DNA from: Diphasiastrum complanatum
Taxonomy: Eukaryota; Streptophyta; Lycopodiopsida; Lycopodiales; Lycopodiaceae
Reading direction: 5' to 3'
NCBI GenBank assembly: GCA_029204225.1
Contig: CM055101.1
Span: 63,758,671-63,822,670 of the forward strand
DNA length: 64,000 bases
The position numbers were made by a program, and so were the translations under genes. This document shows, piece by piece, positions 29,103 to 42,648 of this stretch (positions within the stretch are counted from its first letter, which is position 1; each line of letters begins with the position of its first letter). The notes under the pieces are model-generated. The model was not told the origin of the DNA and did not search any database. It worked only from the letters and a program-made list of their open reading frames with translations.

Positions 29103-29104
<2 letters not shown>

Positions 29105-29200
<96 letters not shown>
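29105..29200. repeat. (CT)n microsatellite, about 47 units
   Basis: Uninterrupted CT run, preceded by a short GTGTGCGTGCA stretch. Confidence 0.97.
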
Positions 29201-29201
<1 letters not shown>

Positions 29202-30240
29202 CAATACAAACAAGCCTCGTGGCCTATCTAGCCAAAATTTGTGTAGCTTCATAAGTTTATTTTTCCAAAAAAATTCTTGGAACTTCCACACATAGGTAAT
29301 TATCCATGCACTATCCATGGGTCTCTTCTCTAGCTACTTTTATAGACATATGTCTATGCGGGTAGATGATATGTTTCAAAAATGTCTCCCTAGCTAAGAT
29401 TGATAGGTCATTGTCCTCCCAATATGGAAGTTTACTTTTAATCTTCTAAAATATTCAATCCAATCTTAATTTATTGCTAATATGGTCATCAATACACACA
29501 TCTAGGTGCTTGATTATAATTAACCCTTCAGAGAACTAACACCTTGTTTTGTGAATGGGACATGACTAGGGATCTCCAAGAGATCTACGTCAATGTTTCC
29601 CAACATCACTCAAAGGAACAAAGTTTGTTTGTTGGTGTGCATATGCTTATGGGACCTAGATATTTAATATAGAACATGAACTACATAATATTTTGAATAT
29701 GAGGCATAGCCCATATAGCTTGCCATGCCCACTTGTGTTGGGGAGAGATGGCCCACATGTAATGAATGTGGGGAATGCTTAAAGAGTGCACTCCAGGGGC
29801 ACCTGCTGTGCTGGCCCCACTCCATCCAAGGGTGATGGATGGAGCTAAGGGAGAAAAATATATCTCTCCCCTTGGATGGTGTGGGACATGTGCAGTAGAG
29901 GCGTTGCAGGTGCCTCTGTGGTGCACTCTCTAATGAGAGCCATGAATGTGCATGTGTGGGTGTGTTTCCATGTTGATATATGAGCCACATGATGTTTTAA
30001 AAAAACTAGGATGTCTATTTTTTTTGAGTTCTATTATGACTTTTGAGGGACACCTTGTATGATGTGCTTTCATTTATCTTCACACTTAACTTCGAGCCAT
30101 TAACTAGGAACTTCTCATCCTATGGGTTTGATGTCCCTCTTTTGATTGAAATGTGCATGATGTATATTATGAAAGAGTTCTATTACTTGTTGCAAGAAAG
30201 AAACACCATTGTTGAGAATTGGCATGGCATTGTGTGTTGG
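29200..30240. other. No recognised gene
   Basis: Short ORFs only. CCATCCAAGG and CCTTGGATGG motifs near 29.82-29.88 kb foreshadow the minisatellite that follows. Confidence 0.4.
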
Positions 30241-30244
30241 ATCT

Positions 30245-30935
30245 AAAGCAACCATCCCCTAACCTTCCTTTTTTTGTCTTAGCCATTGGATGTTGGCAAG
30301 CCTGTGACTACCATGGCATCCGTGGTTTTTCCACCATCCAAGAGTGGTGGTTGCTTGAGAATGTCTCTGAAGCATCCATCCACCAATCTTTCTCACTCTT
30401 CCTTATCCCTAGGATGGTGGTGTGAACTTGTGACTACATCCATGATTGTGCCACCATCAAGGGAGGTAGTCTAGTCCTCAACCATCCATCCATTGACATT
30501 CCTCATTCTTCTTAGCCCTTGGATGGTGGTGAAACATCTATCAATCTTTCTCGTGCTTCCTTAGCCTTTGGACGATGGTGGCCTAGCATTGATGGTTATG
30601 CCACCATCCAAAGGTGATGGTTGCTTGAGAGCATCCTCAAGCATCCACCCACCCACCTTCCTTGTTCTTCCTCATCCCTTGGATGATGGCTCTCAAGCAC
30701 CCATCCACCAACCTTCCTCATTCTTCTGTGGCCCTTGGATGCTAACAAAACATGACTAGCATGACATCAATGGCTGCGCCACCATCCAAGGGTGGTGGCT
30801 ACTTGAATAGCAACTCTCAAGCATCCTTCCACCAACCTTCCTCATCGTTCCTCAACCCTCGGATGGTGGCTCTTAAGCATCCATCCACCATTCCACCAAC
30901 CTTCATTCCTCATTCATCCACCAACCTTAGCAACC
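30245..30935. repeat. Imperfect minisatellite with CCATCCAAGG/CCTTGGATGG motifs
   Basis: Recurring blocks are GCCACCATCCAAGGGTGGTGG, GCATCCATCCACCAACCTTCC and CCCTTGGATGGTGG, in irregular units of about 80-170 bases. The unit contains a motif and its reverse complement, so each can form a hairpin. ORFs here are repeat translations. Confidence 0.8.
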
Positions 30936-31049
30936 ACCATTGCCTATAGAGTACTAAACTCCCACTATAGTAAGCTCACACCGTCATGTGGATCCTATTA
31001 TTTTCAAACATTTTTGTAAGTAGATGGAGACCTCTGTGCTTGGGCTATG

Positions 31050-33255
31050 TAATATAATTTATAAGTTGATTAAGAGCCAGGGGCCACAGACCTATATGGG
31101 GGGTCAGTGGGCCACAACATGGGTCCAGTGACCCCGCCAAAGCTGCATAGACCTCGCTGTGGGGTCACTGACCCACTTTGCCGCGTCCGATAAAAAGGAC
31201 GCTGGCCTATTATGGGCACGCTGGGACTTTCAGCCCTCCACGACACGATTCTTCCAAGTGCATCCAGATGCCGCCACGTTGCATCGCTTGACCGTTGAGA
31301 GACATCCAAATGGCAGACGACTCGTGGCAAGCATCGGAGTGGGTGCGCGTCAAATGAATAGTGGCGGTAAGTAGGCTCGATAGAGCTTTGCCTGATATTG
31401 CAATTTCGAGGTGGATCGTAATGCTCGTTCTTTAGCTCATCGCCATCGCCATCGCCATCGCCATAGGTGACGCTGTATCAGTTTTGTTTTGTCGATGCAT
31501 AAATTAATGGATGCGAGCTTGCTTTTGATGCCATGATGCCGAGATTATTGACTATTATTACGATTATGGGAAGGAGGTATGAAGATTTCCGAGGAATCGG
31601 TCCAAGATTACAGTAATCTGAGTTGAAAGTGTTATCATATTATGGTGCTTTGAGACGATTACAGAGGATTGATAGCTTTCGGTGCATCATGGAAGCAATT
31701 ACATTTTGAAGATTCGATGTAATCGTTTTTTCTTGTGATTGATGGCGGATTCTTGATGTCCAAGGAAATATATTAGTCTATGGCGCTTTGAGTTGGCTGC
31801 ATATATTGATAGCTTTTGGTGCATTATTGAAGCAAATGACTTGAAAAGTCTCTGTGATGTTATATCTTGCGATTGAGGACGGGTTATTTCTGCCAGAGGA
31901 AAGAGTGTTTTAACTGCAAATGGTTTCTTGTTTTTCAAATGCGGGAGTGGATGCAGAGGCAGGTTGCTTTTCAACTGATTAAACATCTTGCTTCGTTAAG
32001 CGTTTACGAGCAGGGCGGAATGAAACAGAGAGCGTTACACATCATCGGCTGACCTCCTGACCTGTGGAGTCATTTGCACGGGAACAAAATTAGGTGAGTG
32101 CTTCATAGTTTTATTGATTCGGTGCAATCAGTCTTAAGATACCTGAGAATTTATGCAGATTTGAATGAAAATATGCTTTTGATGCGAAGAGATTGTGGCA
32201 TCCCTTTGAATATCGGAGATAGAATTGACAGGTGTTTTTGCAAAAGCTCCCCTTCCTACGACCATGTGATGCATTTCTTGAGAGAGAGAGAGGTCATGTA
32301 GCAAACATTCATATCAACAGTAGGAGCTGCATGCTACATCAGCAGAGGTTGAAAACTGGGTTCAATTGATGTGCTTGTTGTTTCTTTAGGCACTGCAGTA
32401 AATTCTTTAGATAGAAGCAAATTTAGATTCGAGGACCTTTTCTCCATAACGTTAAATGAAGAAATTCTGGACACAGTTTCCCAGCTTTAGCCGTTGTTTC
32501 AACATGAGAAATTTGGCTACTTGACAATAAAAGTTTTCGTAAAGATTCCAGACTTACGTTACACTTTGAACGGTATGGCTATTTTGTTCCTTATATGAAA
32601 TTTTGATTTTTGAAATAAGACTTGCGGCTTTCGTCTTCTAAGAATTTCGTATGTAATAAACGTTGTATGAGGATAAGTACCTCTACAGAGTTGACTCTAA
32701 GGAATTTGAGCTAGCAAAGCAGTAGAAATGTGCTCATAGGGCACGAAAGTTCAGTTTAACACAATGGTTTTAGATTAACACAGTATGATTCTCATAGGTT
32801 GCACCCGTAAGGCTGTCTCGGATATAGTCCCCAATGGGGAAGTAGATTGCATGCAAGTGCCTTTGCAACTTACCACCTAAATGCAATGAAATTTAGGTGA
32901 TTGCAATAGTGTGCTTAGGATCATATTTTGTTAGAATGAAAAACGGGAAGTTAGAGGGGCTTGAGTTTTACAGCCTATAGTAAGAAAGAGTGCCCGAAAA
33001 ACTTTGTAGTTCAAGTATACAGAAGCATTTTTGCACTCTGGAAATATTTGCTGGGATGTTAAAGTTATGCTTTGTTTTCTCTGTGTGGGGATATAAATCG
33101 AAGTTGTAAGAAGTCTAATTTTGGACTCACAATGTGGATCTTGCATCTATATGTTCTTTACAATTATTTTTTCTAGTTCATGTTTTGCAGTAACCAGTTC
33201 CCTCTGTTGAATGTTAGTTATCTGAAGTTAGTGGATATTTTCTGCGGAAGGGATT
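31050..33255 (+). promoter_or_regulatory. Putative promoter and 5' UTR region of the L18a-like gene
   Basis: A GC-richer island (31.1-31.5 kb) stands out in AT-rich DNA. It contains a GGCG/GTAAGT donor-like site at 31367 and an (ATCGCC)4 run at 31439-31464. An acceptor-like TGTTTTGCAG ends at 33190, 65 bases before the start codon. A 5' UTR intron 31367-33190 would connect them. AATTTATAAG near 31055 could be a TATA box. All of this is inferred from motifs. Confidence 0.35.
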
Positions 33256-36200
33256 ATGGGAGATGCTGGAGGTGCAACTAGTTTTGTCCAGGAGGAGCGT
33301 GCGAAAGAAGGAAATTATATTTTATTGCGAAATGATAGCGATGGAAATCTATTAGAGTTACATCACCATGGGGGAATTTATGATAAGCCGCTTCCATTTT
33401 GTGGTTGTGGCATTGGGTGGTTCTCGTAAGGACTCCAAACTTCATTTTTATGATTTATGTAAGGTTTTTCATGCAATCTAAGTTATGAAGTGGTAAATTT
33501 TATGTGCACCTTAGATTCTGACTAAGCAAAGAATGAAGTACTGTAGTCAATGCATAATATAGCAAAGGTTTCCAGCTTTTGAGCTGTGCTTTAAGCTTGG
33601 TTGCTTAGGGACCGGGTTTATTGCGATTCCTTTTCCTGTCATTGCAGATTTGTATTGGGATTTCTGTTTCCTCTCACCTGGTACTATGGCACTTGGCTGT
33701 ATGTTGCTTCATATCACAAACAAGATTTACGAGAGCGACCAGGGCTTGGTGCATGTGCAATTGCTGTAAGTGTCTTTCAAAGCTTGATGTATTTTCTCAG
33801 TTTGTATTTCCTTTCAAAAGTTCAGTGGTGAAACTGTAAAGTTCATAAAAATTTGTAGCCCAAAACAGATGATTTTTTTCAAATTGTAGAAACATGCAGG
33901 TTTTCCTCCAATTTTTCTGGAGAAGCTACTTGTAGTTCCTATAGTTTAGTAGGCCAACCAAGTCACTCATGTTTTTAGATGTAGATACAAAGGAAAAGTA
34001 AACATAGGGATAGCAGTGAATTAGTTTTCATGAAGTCCTCCAGGATTAACTCACAGATAAAGATTGTGTATTAATACTGACTGGTGTTTTAGACTAAAAG
34101 CGTGTCTGATTTTTTATAAGTTATCTGCTCTCAGATCACCTAAACTTCCTACACAATTGGACATATCATGATAAGCTGGAGTAGTGGGCTTGCTATGCCT
34201 GCCACACCTAGAAAGTATAATTTTGTTAAATCATAATAGCAGTTAGCTTTAGACAATTATTTGGTACATATGTTCAGTAAACTTTTCTGCAGTTTTCAAG
34301 CATGGCGATTGTACAGTGTGCTGGTCATCCCAGATGCTATATTCCAAACATTTAGGTTTTGGAACACAATGCATCTTCTACCCAGTTGATAGAGACCTTT
34401 AAATATGTTGAATCTACTTTGGAGGATAAACTCATCACCCATGTTCCAGAAAAAGCACTTTGAAGCGATGTATTTTAGAGGTATGTATACCAATGTTAAG
34501 GTTACATTGGTATGCAAATATGCTCTAATTATATGTAATGCATTCACAAAGTCATGAATCATTTACTCCCAACATGCATGCATGAACTATTATTGTCTTT
34601 AAGCATTGCTTCTCTTTGGATGACACTTAACTGCTCTGTACCTTTTCTGTTCTTTCTCTTGTAATTCAAGTGGCCCTGGTGGAGCTGTGTATGGGCCTAA
34701 ATATGATTCTCCCAATTGGCATTCTTCCTTCCTTGACCTTGATTCGGCTTCTGATTCGATGCAAACTGCTTGGATCTTTTCTCCTTCTGTCATTTCGAGC
34801 CTTTGTTGACATACAGAGCATGAGATGAAGAAGTAGATGAAGTGTCCTGACTTCTTCAATTATCTTCTTACAGCAACATAGTGATAACTCTGGTAAGAGT
34901 TGAATCTGAGTGTGTTGATATGATCATCACTCAATTTTCATATGTAGAGGGCAAGCTAGCAATGCTTAAACCCTTTCATAAAATAAATGCACAAAACAGA
35001 TTAGAAAAAAATAGGGTCTCCCCAATCCTCTCCATAAACTCGTAAATGAGGCCGAGTGTAGAACCCTCTTGATCCACCAACCTCAGCACATACTACATTG
35101 GCTACATGACCTCAACCAACTGCTCAACCTGTCGTCATAAATCATCTCCAAAAACAATTATCCGGAACCTAGTCCAAGGGCTCATTGCTACGATACCACT
35201 ATGTGAACTCAAGGCTGGCTAATGCAACGTAGTTCGAGCCTGAAGCAATCGGCTTGGTGACTTAACCAATGACTCATGGACTGCATGTATGCCACTTGTC
35301 GTAATCAAGGGTATGTGCTTGGCATGGAGAATCGTACCTTGTATGTATACAAGGGGTGGAAATCTTAGTTACCATTCATGCTATCTACCTATGAGAGGGT
35401 GGATGTTAGTGATTATGTGCATAGCCAGGATGGTGCTAGCTAGGGGTAGGAGAAGGCCGAAGGTGTTGATGGAGGTATGGGATGTTGTTAGGGTTGGACG
35501 CTAGATCCCACTTGCTATCAAGTCTTAGGCGTGGGGATCTGGATTAGATCCTATGATGGGGTGGATCCCGAGTATTCAATTTCTTGTGTTGACTAGCACC
35601 CATCGGTCTTCGGTTTTGAAGTATGTAACAAATGGTATTAGAGCCACCAAAACTGTGAACAAGTCTGATTGATTCGTCTTGATGAACTATAAGTACTAGA
35701 GCTCGTTCTCTTTGCAATTTTCTTTTAGAATTGTTGTTTGAAACCCTAGATTGGGGTTATAAAAAAAAATCTGGGTGTGGCCCTCACTGCCAGCAGCGTA
35801 GCCTATGCTGGTAGTTGATAAAAACCGTTGGTAGCCAGTGTGGTTGCTTGCTGCCACATGGAGGGCGCCAACTAGGCAAAAGGCAGCCAACTAGCTGCCT
35901 CATTGGTTGGTTTGCTGGCCCGTTGGGCTGCAAGGCAGCGTGGAGGTGAGGGGGGATACCAACCTACTTTCAAACCCCCCCTCTAATCTCAAATTCTCCT
36001 CCTCCAATTTGTGGCAACCATGGACAATACGACAAAGAGGATTCTTGAAGATTAAAGAAGCTTTTGAGATAGTTGTGTTTGTTGTGTGATACCTTCAATA
36101 GTTGCTTTACTCCAAAGTTTTGAATAGTTACATCCTTTTCTAAGAGCTTTGTTCTCTCCTATCCTCTCTTTAGCTATGGATACTAGCCAGTCAAAGCCAG

Positions 36201-39200
36201 TTGAGGCCATGAGTGCTATTGCCACCCACCAGGATGTGGAGTCCCTTGTGTTGGCTAGCTAGCCACGAGAGCGGAAAGCAAGTGTGGGACCGAATAGTTC
36301 CACATCTACTTTTGCAAATTCAAGCCTATAAAATAAATAAGATTTTCATATTATGAATTTGGACAAAGTGGATGTAATACTTGGGAAGGAATGGTTCTAT
36401 GTACATAATGAGTCATTAAAGAACGCCTATAAGACTCATAGTTTATCTTTTATGCATAATGGGTTTTCAATATAACTTAATCAAGATGTTGATATTTCTC
36501 CCTCGTATTTGATTTTTGCTATGGAAATTGTTGAATGCATAAATGATGTCAATTGTGATTCTTACTCATGTTGGCTAAAAGATTTTGTTTACCATAAAGA
36601 ATGCAATCTACACAATCATAATATGCCTAGAAGATCTCGAGGTATTGAGGACAGGGAAATGTCCTAAGTTGTCCCCTTGTTTAAGTGGGCCTTTGCATGT
36701 TGTAAAAAAGCTCAATTGAAATGCCTGTTAATTAGATCTTTTGCAAGGAATCAAGGTCCACCCAGTTTTCCAGGCTGTTCAAAGGAACGGCTTGTTGGGA
36801 AGGATGGAATGATTCAAGCGAATGAGCTTGGTCAGTTGGAGGATCTATCAATCTTGTACCTTCAAAATCATAGGCCATTGTTGATGTACGTCAACATGGG
36901 CTCAAAAAACCGAAGGTGATTGAGTACTTGGTTCGTTGGGAAGGTAGCTCTGATGAGGAGGGCTCTTGGGAAAAGGAGCAAGACCTTAGACAAAGATCCC
37001 CAATTTTCCTTCCATAGAAGAACATTCCTTTTAAGGGGGAGAGAATGCTAGGGACCCAACCTCTTGGGTCCCAACCCTTACTTGAAACTGGACTTGGGAC
37101 TAGCGCTTGTTGACTTGACCAACAATGACTCATGGATTACATGTGTGCCACTTGTCATAATCAGGGATATGTGCTTGGCATGGAGACCCCTAGTTTGTAG
37201 GTATACAAGAGGAGGAGATCTTAGTTACCATTCATGCTATCTACCTACGAGAAGGTGGATGGTAGTGCGCATCTGCATCTCCAAGATGGGGCTAGTTAGG
37301 GGCAAAAGAAGGCTGAAGGTGGCCAATTGGAGAGTCAAAGTTTTTCAAGGCTCTCCTTTCCTACTATCGGTGAAGGACAATGAATGGAGTACTATATCTA
37401 GAGGGCGAGTCTTGATACGGAATAGCAAAGTCTGGCAAGCCAAAATAGTGATTGTGTAGACTGTATGTAGAAAAAAATTGGCATTGACGTAATTGGTGCT
37501 TTGGGGTCTTTGATGGTGATTATCAGCATTTTTTTGTGCGTTTTTTCAATTTCTTATGGATGGGTGTGTGGTTTAATGTGTCCCTCGATTCTCCATAAAA
37601 TTAAAATACAACAAAAAATGGAAATAGTGAATCAAAACATGGATCAATAAATATTCTTTTACAAAATTTGCCAAAATCTTGTCAAAAGCAAAATGTGAAT
37701 GCAAAAGGGTCAATGTTGCTGTTAGATCCCCAATGATGGCGCCAAATGTTGCCGAAAGTATCTTTTCACTATGGGCTTGCCATGACGCAGTATAGTTATC
37801 GAGTGTCGGATCTAATGAACATTCTTCCACTTACTTTACCTTTGGCACTTAGACATAACGTAAAGAAAATGAAAAGTAACTATCACTCACTTGTATTACA
37901 CTATTCCAATTTGCCACAGTTTTCCTTCCCCACAAAAACTTTCAAGTTTACTCCTCATGATTCTCTACTCTTTCCATCATTCAGAATCATCGTAGCATGT
38001 GAAGTAGCAAAGACAAGGGGAACCATGTACTCATGCTTCAAAGAACCGTGATGAAGCTCAATGCAACCATTCAAGCTCTGGCCAAGGTATATAACGCTAC
38101 GCAAAAATCAGCATCGGTCTTACATTTGCAGAATGCCAAGCTTGAGCATATTTCCCTAGTAGTTGCTAGTTTTAGAACTCTCATACTTTTCTATATGTAG
38201 CACTTTCTTGATCCAATTTTTTTGTGCCCCACAAAATCTTCTTCAGGAATATATTAACACATTTGTCAATGCAACGTCCATGTAGCCATATGATAAATAA
38301 ACTGCCTCTCTTGTACCGCATTAAACCACCACCATTGGATAACGTGATCTTATGTGTATAACATTTAATGAAATGCCACGTGGCATCGTTGTGGTACAAC
38401 ACATGGTCTAATTGTTGACACGTGGTAGTACAATGTATTTAATGCTCTGAATAAGTTTTAGTATCATACTTGATATCGAATAAGTGCACTGTTTCTATTT
38501 GCAGCCTTTTTTTATGCTGCGTGGCTATTCAATATCTTCTAGGGCCAGTAACTGAACTGTGTGGAAACAATTACTTGACCTTGTGATGTAAAACAGGTGC
38601 TCAAATCCTATCATATTATTGCCAATCCAATCTCCTACATATTTGCCCTCTCTTGTTGTTTATTAATCATGCATTCCGTAGTGTGGTCAATATGTATTAT
38701 GTATATACACCCAATGTCATAGACCACTTAGCAGTATAGATTGTACATATTTGAAAAATGTTGGATATTCTCATAGGCATAACATCGTTTTATGAAAAAT
38801 TTCTCTTTGTGTACATCCTTCTGCAGCTCTGATGCAATATTATATAATCAAGTCATTGAAGCTCTTAACTTCAATATGCAACAAATAATCATAGAGTGTG
38901 CAACAGATTTGTGCCTACAAGAAATTGATTCACATCACTAAATACCTTATCAAATCATTTGGGAATAAAATACATGTGATTTGTGTCTTGTAGATGCCAG
39001 ATCTTCAGCTTTTTTACGAATGCCCTTTATTCACAATTTAACACTTGCCTTGAGCACTTGACCTCTTACCATTTGGCTATGAGATGCTGACATTTTTGTT
39101 GCAGTAAAAGCTAACATTCTCTATGATACCTTCTCTCTCAGGTATGTGAGGAATTATTGTGCCCATTTCTCTTACTATTATCAAGAAGTATTTTATACAT

Positions 39201-41824
39201 GTTCCCAAGTCCACCCATAACCACCCTGTGTTTCATAGATATCATCAAAAGCTTTGGCTTTGGCTTCTTATATGCCTACTCTTGGGAGACTTTGAAAGGT
39301 GAATCGTCTCATTTTTTAACAAAAGCCTTTACTTTGCGATTCTATAGTCGTATAATGTATTGAGTGCTTGAGTTTCTAACATTCGGCTATCAACTGCTAG
39401 TAATTTTGTGGCGATAGAAAGTTGAGACTTTGAGATGCCAATTGTCAACTGAGTTGACAACTTAAATGCCCAACAAGCATGATCAAGGTTCTTTTGGAAT
39501 GTGTATTCCGCATAAGTTGGATAATATTATCTAAATTAGTGTGTCTGTGTGATTACTAATAATTGTGAGTCTAGCGTTAGAAGTTAGAGATTAGTGTTTG
39601 AGAGGTCGAGACCATGCTGAGAGATGTTACATGACCCTTGAGTCTTGACCATCGGTGTATGTACTATATTGTATGGATCATGACAATAGGTGGGAGTCGG
39701 GAGTTACATATGGATCATCAGAATAGGTGGGACTCCAGAGTTTTAACTCTCAAGTCAGGATGTAAGATTGATTGTTGATTATTATAGTCTACGTTGCAAC
39801 CTAAACACTAGAAAAGCACTTGCTTTTGCCATTATAGAAGGCTAGAAATAACATCTCCTCCAAAAAAAACCCAAAACTGATTCACCAATTATTTCCCGGG
39901 GTTGCAAGTTCTTTCCCGTTTCAAACCCATTTCAAAAAGGGGTTTTGAAAAGGTCCACAAAACATTGGTTCACACGTTCACACAGCGGCATTATAGACTT
40001 GAAATCCAGGTTTTGACCACATTAGGCATGAACTAGAGAGGGCAAGACCTTGTTTTGAGAGTGATACAAAATTATCAGTGATATCTAAGTTGTGAAAGAG
40101 AGCCCAATAAGCTTTGCTAGCTTCATTTGAAGTTGAAAAATTTACAAATAGGTTTGAATCTCTAATCACATAATGCCAAAGGTACAAGTAGGTATATACA
40201 ATCTTGTTTAGATTATCGATGATTTAAGCAATGAAGTACAACATCTATGCCTTTTTTTAGACAGTGATGCCATTAATATTATAGGCACACTTGCATTTCT
40301 TGAAAGAGAGCTGGATTATTTGTGTAGTTCAATGTGGATAAGACTCCTTTGTAGTTTAGTTGCCGTTAAGCTCTACCCTTTTGTATCTTTCACTTCATTT
40401 CAACAGATGCTGTTTTAAAGTCTTTCTGGAAGACTGCAATGCTTGTACCTCACACTCATTTTTTTGGGTCACCTATTGCAGACTTTAGGTTCATCATCAG
40501 TTCACACTTGGGTAGACGTGTGCTATCTGCTAGGACATACACGTTGCTATTTTTGTGAATACTTAGAACTATTATGCCGTTTGCTCAATAGCATGCTTTC
40601 TCATGTGTTAGCAACAAAATATGCATTGTCTTTTATTTCTTGAGATTTTATGGGCGATAATTGACAATGCCAAATCGTAATGGTCAGCCTGTTTGATACT
40701 CTAGAGTCTAGGACTTTAGATACAGGTGACATTTTCTTCATTTTTATGCAAACTGTAATAGAAATGGTACACACATCCTTACACAACTTATGCTTATCTC
40801 ATGAGAATAGAAGTTTTGGAAACTTAAACTAGAGATTGTTGAATTTATCTAGTCCTCCATTATGCAGAGCTTTTTCATTAGGAATTGCACACACATATAT
40901 TGAATGTTTGGAAACTTAGCTGCTATACATTAAGTTACGGTCTGGTGTGCTCATCCGGTACACATATGAAGAACCATCTAATAAATTTATCCCAGAATGT
41001 TGCTTAGTGGTTGACGTCTTCACCTCAAGGTTTATTGTGCAATTCCATTGGGACACCAGAAAAAAATGACGGTGTAAGTTCTTCAAAGGTTTCTACTTCT
41101 TAGTTGTCTTCCAGTTCTCTTCCCTGAGAATCGTAGGAAACGGAGATTACTATAATTGATGGACATCATTGTTGTTTACATTCTTTGATGAGAGTTTGTG
41201 ACCCTTGGCCAAATGTGTATTTAAAGTGCTCAAAGGTGGTCACTCTTCTGATGGCATCAACACCATTGTGGCCATTGTGTATTTGTATCTTACACACTGG
41301 AATGTCCACTCGTTATTTGGCAAGATTCACTTCAGAATATTGATGATTCATTGACATGCAAACCATGGATAGAATCTTCTATATCTTTACTCAATGGATA
41401 GTAGCATCTCAGAAATCTATTGCCACAAAAAGAAGGGAAACTTTTTCTGAGTGTATATTTTGTTAGATAATAACGTCTCTCTATAGAAGATATAGTTGTG
41501 GAATTAAGAAGATGCCAAAAACAGTCATGAGAACCAATTTTGTTAAAAATGAATTCTAGAAAACCATATTAACTTCAAATTTGAGTTCTGGATTTTGTAC
41601 ATTTGTACATGACACATTGTGTAGTATTTTCTCTTTTACACATTGAACAATATTGCTTCTCAGTTTGCATTTAACTTTTGAGCAGTTCTCCTATTTTTGT
41701 ACCGCAACTTCAATTTAACTATGACACCTCTAATCTTTGTGTTTTTTTAATTCTTGTGTAGGCCTTAGGCTTTACGGTTGGGGTGATCATATTGACAATT
41801 GTCCTCCTTGCACCCAAATTTTAG
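33256..41824 (+). CDS. Ribosomal-protein-L18a-like small membrane protein, three exons
   Basis: Exons are 33256-33425, 33648-33765 and 41762-41824, with GT-AG introns and matching phases, giving 116 residues. The start is MGDAGGATSFVQEER. A variable N-terminus leads to PLPFCGCGIGWFSFVLGFLF, then WYYGTWLY, a basic RERPGLGACAIA turn, and a second hydrophobic segment GFTVGVIILTIVLLA before the stop. This matches the plant '60S ribosomal protein L18a-like' family, in which a Cys-rich CCG/CGxGIGWF motif precedes two membrane helices. Despite the name these are membrane proteins rather than ribosomal subunits, and their cellular role is poorly known. The exons are intact with no stops. The second intron is unusually long (33766-41761) and holds retroelement debris. 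It is likely expressed and functional, though exon 3 is short and was chosen by frame, splice site and hydrophobicity. Confidence 0.85.
34580..35190 (-). pseudogene. Copia gag relic in intron 2 of the L18a-like gene
   Basis: The minus strand carries weak but ordered gag features: SIASLPSTYEN (copia gag has SLPxxYEN), VITMLL and a basic tail KQFASNQKPNQGQ near 34.75 kb. A TGGTATCGTAGC resembling a methionine-tRNA primer site lies at about 35178-35189 on the minus strand, where a primer site should be. Stops are frequent. Confidence 0.45.
35196..37340 (+). mobile_element. Internally deleted Ty3/gypsy chromovirus in the intron
   Basis: The 5' LTR ends at 35630 (GTATGTAACA), two bases before a primer site TGGTATTAGAGCC (35633-35645). 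A gag start (MDTSQSKPVEAMSAIA) lies near 36178. A protease end (VDVILGKEWFYVHN) lies at about 36.37 kb. RT, RNase H and the integrase core are missing. A chromodomain is at 36.91-37.0 kb (IEYLVRWEGSSDEEGSWE). The polypurine tract AAGGGGGAGAGAA is at 37033-37045, and the 3' LTR starts at 37046 (TGCTAGGGACCC). The two LTRs match across 35275-35460 and 37129-37320. The element lies in the same direction as the host gene. Confidence 0.85.
37340..41761. other. Remainder of intron 2, no recognised gene
   Basis: AT-rich intronic sequence. Two CACGTG hexamers (GCCACGTGGC near 38376 and GACACGTGGT near 38421) are present, but no coding domain. Confidence 0.4.
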
Positions 41825-41829
41825 GAAAG

Positions 41830-42640
41830 TACAAAGTACCAAATAACGCAGGGAGTTTCGTAAGGTTAGTCTTATAGATGAAGTCATGACACTTGGTCTC
41901 TAATCTTGATCCTGGAAGATGCAAGATTGTGAATCCCTTTTTTGTGCAAATATTAGTGTGGTAGAGTATTTGTGACATTCTTGTAAGCAGCTTGCAAATA
42001 TGTACTTACATATGGTTGGTTAACAATAAATGGTGCCAAGCTTGAATTTGCTACGGAGGAGCTCAAAAAATGTGGTCAGTTTTGGGCTTGGACAACCAGC
42101 TGCATGTAACGTTCATAAAAAAGGAGTTGCTAGTGCTCAACATCAAAGCTGTATCTGGCATATTTGAGTGGGTTGGATTGGCATCATTTTTGGGGTCCAA
42201 CCCACTCATATGGGCGGCCTTTATAACTCTTTGCATTTGGAACTGTGTTTGAAGGTCAACATTTGGTAAGAATCTCATATGGGAGATATGGCTTGCTAAC
42301 ATGTTATGTGACATACTCTTAATTTAACGACTGATATTTTCTCTTTACATGAAATCAGAAGTATTTCTTTGTAAAACATTACAATAGGAGATGCTATTCT
42401 TTTCCTAAATATTTTGTTTTTAGATATTCGTTTTAGCATGTTTATAAACTCTTGGCAGCTCTTACAAGATTAGCTTCACGGATAAAGGAGTTAATGAAAA
42501 CGTGTGCAAGTTTAAGTCAGGATGGATATTTACCTGCCCACCTTTACAATAAGATTAAAAATTGGACATTTATGACTATGTATGCATCCATTTTCAATTG
42601 AGATTCAGTCTGAAGGTAAAAAATTGTGATATATAAAGGT
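41830..42640. other. Downstream of the L18a-like gene; hairpin but no gene
   Basis: It contains the perfect 13-bp inverted repeat at 42165-42208. Nothing else is recognised. Confidence 0.4.
42165..42208. repeat. Perfect 13-bp inverted repeat
   Basis: TGAGTGGGTTGGA (42165-42177) pairs with TCCAACCCACTCA (42196-42208) around an 18-base loop, about 340 bases after the stop of the L18a-like gene. Confidence 0.85.
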
Positions 42641-42648
42641 TAGAATAA

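Noticed and set aside
29664-29990. 108-codon minus-strand ORF
   Set aside because: Its frame overlaps another open frame on the same strand, and its motifs come from the CCATCCAAGG repeat family.
31159-31374. 71-codon plus-strand ORF and 86-codon minus ORF in a GC-richer island
   Set aside because: No domain is visible. The overlapping two-strand openness fits GC-rich 5' UTR/promoter sequence better than a gene.
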